NCBI GenBank assembly: GCA_964019135.1 | Contig: OZ025248.1 | Span: 30,187,670-30,251,669, forward strand | DNA: 64,000 nucleotides | From: Arenicola marina | Lineage: Eukaryota; Annelida; Polychaeta; Arenicolidae | Direction of reading: 5' to 3' | In this document: positions 58,346 to 64,000 of the stretch, in pieces | Position numbering within the stretch: position 1 is the stretch's first letter | How the letters are laid out: each line of letters opens with the position of its first letter | Notes under the pieces: model-generated | The model's database searches: none | What the model was told of the DNA's origin: nothing | Seen by the model: only the letters and a program-made list of their open reading frames with translations | Translations under genes and position numbers: made by a program

Positions 58346-59453
58346 TCCATGGATGAATTAAGTACAGAAAATTTATATAAAACGGCCATGGGAGCCACTT
58401 TGTTTTTAATAAACATGATGTCGTTATAAGGAGGTTTTCAATATCGATTTCCTAATTAAATGAAAGCGTCATTAAACCGCAATTCAGGCTTGCTTTGTTA
58501 AATAACTGATAATAAAACTGTGCAGCAAAAAACAATCGCTCATTTCACGATACTATTTAAGCCCCGACCAAAAAGGTGGGGAGCTACAGATTTGAAACTG
58601 AAACACCAAAAGTCTTCTTCATCTATCCAAGAGCGTCATATCGGAAAACCGCAAAGTGGGACATATATAGATTAGGAGCTAATCTATTTCTGATCTTGAC
58701 CTTGGGGCCAGTGGTACTGTGGTAAGTCTTACGAAAGGATACGTGTTTAGACATATTTTCACGGACAGGGGTCTGAGGCCGGAGACGGTCCGTGCAGCCT
58801 ACCAATAAAACAAGAAGTTGTCCAACGCTGACTTCAAGCCCCCAATTTCCCCCTCTTACAGGCTTTGCCTCATCCGTGCAATGCCTTCGTTCCGTTCCCG
58901 GGTACTTTATCTTACTTATAAGGCAAAGAATTCGTTTATACATCCTGACACGAACATTTATTGTGCTCTCGAGGCGAAATACTACACCCTATCCGCTCCA
59001 TATCAGTCAATACGAGAATGCGGCATGACTTCCGGTTTACTTTAGGCTGTTCGGCCAATCAATCTTCCCTTTCAAAATCGTCGCTCAAATCTCGCGTTGT
59101 CGCGCAAAATGACTGTTGAATTATGTAGATTCGCTATGCATGTGAATGTTACGAGTATCGCTCTAAATGCATTTTCGAGCCAGAAAATCAATACTTGTCA
59201 CAAAGAAGCGGGCTTAACTCAGTCACGTGACATCAGAGCACGCCAGCATTGGTTAGACCAAAGTCCCATCATTAGCATAATTACATGCAAGCGTTCTTAG
59301 GGCGTTCGGAGGGCGTTTAGAGGGCGCAGTTGTGTATGAGTACGCAGATGAGATGAGAAAGTCAGTTCAGTAACATTGAATTTAGACTTGTGAAATTCAA
59401 CAATAATTGGCGATTATTTTCCAACCTGGAATAATTAAGGTGATCTTTCCAAC
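58346..59453. other. Non-genic stretch and putative upstream region
   Basis: No conserved exon recognised. Opposed open frames at 58623-58943 (-) and 58792-59045 (+) show no domain. A short triple AGGGCGTTY-type repeat is at 59299-59330, about 130 bp before the next start codon. Confidence 0.4.
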
Positions 59454-62400
59454 ATGGCAACCAGCACTACGTGGAAAGTCATAGGAGGTAAGCAAATCGG
59501 CTGCATGGAGCGCTATAGGAGAAATTAATAATATTTACTTGAACCCGCCGTGAAAATCTTATCTTCAATGTATATGTGTGTAAGGAGGGGAAGAGTTGGG
59601 GGGGGGGGGGGGGGGAGGGGCGCGGGGACATGACTGTATTTCTCGTATTTACAATTGCTCGGAAATGTCATCTGCTTACGCCAAAATATGTTTTGTCCTC
59701 TTGTAATAAAATAGTGTATCCCTTAGCCATTAGCATGGTGTGTGCGTTACAAGGAATGGAACCTTTGACCCCCACCCCCCCCCCCCCCCCTCGTTCTGGC
59801 CACTTTTGTCAACTTGACTAACATGGCGGTCAATGGAAAAAGGCTTTAAAATGCATTTTTTTCCAGATTTCTAAGCCCCCTAAAAACTGGTCCACAGACT
59901 TCCCAAAAAAACTGCCTGCTGAAGCCTAGTGTCATGGTGAATACATAAATAGCAAAACAAAAGATTTGAACTGATTTGAACTGAACTAAGTTTGCTCTAT
60001 AAGCTCGATTGTAACCAAAATGGGCTATAAAATAGGCCCAAAATGCAGAATTATGACAATTTTGCCGTATATGCAATCACTGAATATTTGGTGTATTTGC
60101 ATGTAATACATAACATACATCCATATTTGGCGGAAGAACTAATATTTGATGTCACATGGATTGATATTGGTTGTCGTTGGAACCTCAAAATGCAAAACAT
60201 GTGTTTTTTATTTAGTTCTGAAAAATTCCGCCAGGCGCCACCCGCTAAGAAGTTTTTAGAAGGTTACGTTTTAACTAACGAAAGACAACCCTACAAGTAA
60301 TGTTAGTAGACCGTTAGGTACGTGTCAGCTGGGTTTTCTCACTTCCTCGACATGTTTTACATATCACACTTGGCATATTGACCCTATCTTATCTCAACAT
60401 GTATATGTTATTTTCAGAATGTCTTTCACGCAAGGGTAAAAATGGGTTTGAATTGAAAATTACAGCAGACATCCTAAAAGCAGGAGACGAGAAGTTGATC
60501 GTCGTCAAGCTATCCGACTCCGACGATAAAAGGTAACAACCACAGCATCATGTCGTAAATACCCAGTTTAAACTATGCAATATCTTCCTGCTTCATCACC
60601 AAGGCGACCATGCACCCACGTCATATGTCGTGTTGCTTTATCACCAAGGCGACCGCCCACGTCATAAACCAGCATCATGCACACATAAGACCTGAGGGAT
60701 CACCAATAAAATGCCCATGTAATGGCCATCATCATATTTTGTGGCAAGATATCATTAATAGAATGCCCATGTATAGTGACCCTCGCCCTATATGGCTATA
60801 CTGAGGTAAGTAATTACCAGAATGGCCATATAATGACTATCGCTCTATGTTGTGACAGGGGCAGATCTAGAAGGGGGGTGATTGATCGCCCCTGATTGTG
60901 GTAAGATATCACCAACATAATGCCCAGATAATGACAATCTATAACTACCAGTTTCAGTATTTTGCTGGTTAACTACAAAAAGAAGCTCTATAGGAGGGAA
61001 TTGCCGGGGCGAGTCAAACCATCAAATGATTACAAAAATTACAAGGTGAGTACGGTGTGAAAAGCCTGGGTATGTAGACAGCCTCTGAAAGAAGAAAATA
61101 CCCGGGGGCAGCAATGTGATATCAAAGTAAAACTTTGTTGGTATAAAATCTATTTGTCGTTAAACGGTTTGTTTAAAAAGAAACCATCATCGAGAAAATC
61201 GCACATGAACAGTATAAAACACTGAATCTCGACATGTTCTGAACAGGTGATCAGAGTTAGCCACACGCTAAGGCCCTGACGTCACCGGCAATGACCTTCC
61301 GCTAAACCAAAAATGTGTTCACATGGAAGAAACTGCGTCTTCGGAACAAATAGTCGGCCTAACACCTCTCATGAATAGTGAAGCGAATTTGGCCGTTAAA
61401 TTTGAAGCATCGAAGCATTTAGAACTAATTGGTGTACTGTTCAGCTGTTAGCTGTAACAGTTCAAGTGCACACAAGGACAGCACAAATAGGATATGTTTC
61501 TATGGCTATCGACTAGGCTATCCAAACATTCAAGAGTATGTTCCGACCACTTTGAGAAAAATTGCTTCGAAAAAGATTTGTATGTTAAGTACGTAGGCAG
61601 AGGACCAAACACACCTATAAAGTTGCATGAGGCTGAAGCCTGAAGCTGCTTAAACCATATTTTTCCATCGCCATCCCCTGCCTCGACCACCTGCTGCACA
61701 GTACGCGCATGACGCGCCAGTCGATCCGGGCTACTAGCTTCACGCACCTCTCCTCCTCCACCCTTCTCCACCACCCCTATAGACCGCCACCCCACCCATC
61801 CTAACCCTGATATGGGCCCGACATTTCCCTTTAAGTTAGCTAGGTCGCATCGGTGGCCTCGTCCGAACACTAATGTCTTCCTTTACTTCTACTCCCTTCA
61901 CCTTTGCGTAGTATTTACAAATATTCCATATTGTGGGCTCCAGTATGGAAGGTGGGCCGTCGAGCCGGGCTTTCAGGCAATGCAATTCATTGCAACGCAT
62001 GTGGCCAACTGTCTTCGGAATGAGCAGTTAAGGTCTTCAGACAACTAGGGTATTATTGTCCTCTGACTGAGGGCTATTCTCTTCAGACAGGGTATTATTG
62101 TCCTCTGACTAAATGTTATTGTCTTCAGATAGGGTATTATTGTCCTCTGACTAAGTGTTATTGTCTTCAGATAGGATATTATTGTCCTCTGACTAAGGGT
62201 TATTGTCTTCAGATAGGGTATTATTGTCTCCTAACTAAGTGTTATTCGAAATGACCAGTTACTGTCTTTAGACTAGATTTTTCTTCGGACTAAGTATTAT
62301 TCTGTTCGGAATGACAAGTTATTGTCTTCGCACTAAATATTATGGTCTCCGGACTAAGTATTATTCTCTTGGGACTGAGCAGTTATTGGCTTCAAACTGG

Positions 62401-63433
62401 TCACTTACTTTGCCTTCAGTTGCATTCAGAAACAAGCTAAAACGATCCCATCCTTATAAGCATAAAACACTGTATGATCAATAACATCAGTAACAACGAT
62501 TATGTGCAGCACGCTCGTATTAGGATGGGACTCAGCGTTCTAAACACACATCGCAAAAAGTTTAATTTTATTGATTTTGGCGATTGCTCTCTATGTGGAT
62601 CTAAACCAGAGAACTCATGTACATGTTTTCTTAAAGTGTCCCCAACTTGCTGCTCAACGTGCCAGCCTAATGGGGGCGATGGGTATACTGTTCTTGGGAA
62701 CAAACCTTCACATTTCTATACCACCTATGTCAAAACGCGATACCCGTCAGCTTGGTACAATACTCCTGTGCATGGAAGGGAACGTATGAATTTAATGTCA
62801 TTTTCTTTAAATTAATCCATACTTATATACTCGAGAGTAAGCATTTTTTTATTCGAATTATGAAATCTGTTCATCAATATTATAACTATATTTTGTCCGG
62901 GCTTCATCACTTTTGTATAATCACTAAGAGGAGTGAGCATTCACATGTCTTGTACATTGTTGCAAACCTCTATAAAAGAAAATAAAGCTTATACCAAAAA
63001 ATAAAACTGTCGCGGGTAGATTTCAATGGCTTAATGATCCATCGGGCACAAGTTGGCTGCTTCTAGATGGGACATGTACTCACCATGAAGCTCACAACCC
63101 CAAACCAGATTCGCTGGTCTAACCGGTCGTTTATTATGCCCACAGGTCAATAAAGGCCACATGATGGTGCAACTCATTCCATGTGACAGTGGTCAAGACT
63201 GGATGTCACAGTGGTCACCAGATAAACCAGAATCCTCCGGGGATGAGGAGGTACCGGTCTTGAGTTACCTGATAACCGATACAGCGTCCAGTAACCTGAC
63301 AGCCGGTACAGCGTCCAGTGAGCTGACACCCGGTACAGCGTCCGATGACCTGACAGCCGGTACAGCGTCCAGTGAGCTGACACCCGGTACAGCGTCCGAT
63401 GACCTGACAGCCGGTACAGCGTCCATGCAGTGA
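59454..63433 (+). CDS. Unrecognised spliced gene, four proposed exons
   Basis: Proposed exons 59454-59487, 60418-60532, 60958-61045 and 63146-63433, with GT-AG boundaries (GTAAGC, GTAACA, GTGAGT; acceptors TTTTCAG, GTTTCAG, CCCACAG) and matching phases. The product begins MATSTTWKVIGECLSRKGKN and continues with FELKITADILKAGDEKLIVV, ILLVNYKKKLYRRELPGRVK and, from exon 4, VNKGHMMVQLIPCDSGQDWM. The alternating hydrophobic pattern suggests a compact beta-rich domain. No family was recognised and no function is assigned. If exon 4 is read to its stop, the protein is 174 residues and ends in repeats of TAGTASSELTPGTASD encoded by a 24-bp minisatellite. A weak GTACCG donor at 63252 could instead end exon 4 early, in which case the gene may run past this window. 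Exons 1-3 are the better-supported part. Confidence 0.5.
59595..59800. repeat. Opposed poly-G and poly-C tracts
   Basis: A G run at 59598-59615 and a C run at 59770-59790, with inverted neighbouring bases, bracket about 150 bp. The arrangement resembles other G/C-tract elements in the window. It lies in the first intron of the proposed gene. Confidence 0.45.
62045..62400. repeat. About 43-bp tandem repeat, degenerate to the right
   Basis: Units of GGGTATTATTGTCCTCTGAC followed by TAAGTGTTATTGTCTTCAGA recur near 62048, 62090, 62133, 62176 and 62217. More diverged copies follow to 62400. Confidence 0.8.
62401..63005 (+). pseudogene. 3' fragment of a CR1-like LINE
   Basis: Frame pieces carry the LINE C-terminal motif HARIRMGLSVLNTHRKKF, then CSLCGSKPENS, a frameshift, and HVHVFLKCPQLAAQRASLM (the Cys-rich end with an HxxxxC-type motif). 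It ends with AATAAAG and an A-rich tail near 62980-63005. The HARxRM motif is shared with the remnant at 13850-15665. It lies in intron 3 of the proposed gene at 59454. Confidence 0.75.
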
Positions 63434-63490
63434 CCTGACAACCGGCACAGCGGCCATGCAGTGACATGACAACCGGTACAGAGTCCTGTG
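63276..63490. repeat. 24-bp minisatellite
   Basis: Units of CCTGACAGCCGGTACAGCGT plus CCAG, alternating with a GAGCTGACACCCGGTACAGC variant, so the dimer is 48 bp. The period is a multiple of three and the plus frame from exon 4 of the proposed gene passes through to a stop at 63431. Confidence 0.9.
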
Positions 63491-63499
63491 ACCTGACAA

Positions 63500-64000
63500 C
63501 TCACGGCACACAAATCAAAGAGTGAGAAATCTTTATGACAGTGTGGGGTCATAGAACATGCTACCAGAGCTATGACCGGGTGCCGGTGGACTAATTGTAT
63601 TCCGTCTGCCCCTTATGGTAAATTGGGGTCCAGGGAGTTAGGACCCACCCCCCTCTTTTTGAGGAAGAATGCCGTTTTTCAATGCAAAATTTTGGCCATT
63701 TGCGGCGTGGACCACTCCCCCCCCCCCCCCCCCATTTTGGAAGGAAGAAGAGACGAGAAGGAAAAACGCTATTTGAGGCGGCGTGTCCCCCCTCTCCCCC
63801 CTCCGCGGTGATAAAAAAATTGGTGGATGCAATTTTGTTCAGAGCGCCCCCCACCCCCCCTCGGTCGCAAGTTTCAATGGACGCGCCCCCCACCCCCTCT
63901 CCACCCCTAAAAGTCGCCGCGTTTCAGTCCAAAAACGCGGGAAGGGCGGTGTATCAGATTAAGTAATCGAGTTGAAATACACCAGAGGCTACTCGCATTC
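63500..64000. other. C-tract-rich right edge
   Basis: Repeated blocks of a C run next to similar words (GGACCCACCCCCC, GACCACTCCCCC, AGCGCCCCCCACC, ACGCGCCCCCCACC) at about 70-130 bp intervals. Open frames on both strands follow composition. No gene is called. Confidence 0.5.

Overview
The window is animal nuclear DNA from a repeat-rich invertebrate genome. Genes have spliced GT-AG exons, and LINEs, a tRNA-derived SINE and many DNA transposons lie between them. A signal-peptide PRRT3/4-like membrane protein and an RD3 homologue, together with many poly-G/poly-C tracts and amphioxus- or hemichordate-like LINE proteins, point to an invertebrate deuterostome (cephalochordate or hemichordate). 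The species cannot be fixed from sequence alone.

Four conserved host genes can be supported. (1) 26523-29900 (+): one long exon for a PRRT3/PRRT4-like multi-pass membrane protein. (2) 39383-40024 (-): an uninterrupted RD3 homologue (retinal guanylate cyclase regulator family) with a cluster of CRE-type TGACGTCA sites over and upstream of its start. (3) 46859-50821 (-): EFCAB10 in four exons. (4) 51091-53274 (+): BRK1/HSPC300, the small WAVE-complex subunit, in three exons. The last two were rebuilt here from short exons and splice sites. They are divergently transcribed, with start codons 269 bp apart. A fifth gene, unrecognised, is proposed at 59454-63433 (+) from four phase-compatible exons; its last exon may run into a 24-bp in-frame minisatellite.

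Region by region: 0.3-5.7 kb holds three inverted-repeat DNA elements, one with about 160-bp terminal inverted repeats (TIRs) around a 20-bp tandem array. At 5.7-10.7 kb a full-length but dead LINE with a 13-bp target duplication sits inside another DNA element. At 12.3-15.9 kb are a TTAA-flanked element, a decayed second LINE and a short minisatellite. At 17.7-18.95 kb is a 60-bp minisatellite with higher-order structure. From 19 to 26 kb there are small repeats and the region upstream of the PRRT-like gene. At 30-36 kb are its 3' region, small tandem arrays and one copy of an ~0.88-kb segmental duplication; the other copy is at 42.3-43.2 kb, with RD3 between them. At 43.2-43.8 kb are two palindromic elements. 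The introns of EFCAB10 and BRK1 carry a Tigger/pogo remnant, a 22-bp array and MITEs. At 54.5-58.3 kb is a 39-bp satellite array with a decayed right edge, interrupted by a tRNA-derived SINE. At 59.4-63.5 kb is the unrecognised gene with a LINE fragment in its third intron.

I see no gene cluster acting as one pathway. The most notable items are the EFCAB10/BRK1 divergent pair, the unrecognised gene with a repeat-derived tail, the RD3 CRE cluster, and several apparently uncatalogued repeat families with clear termini and target duplications.
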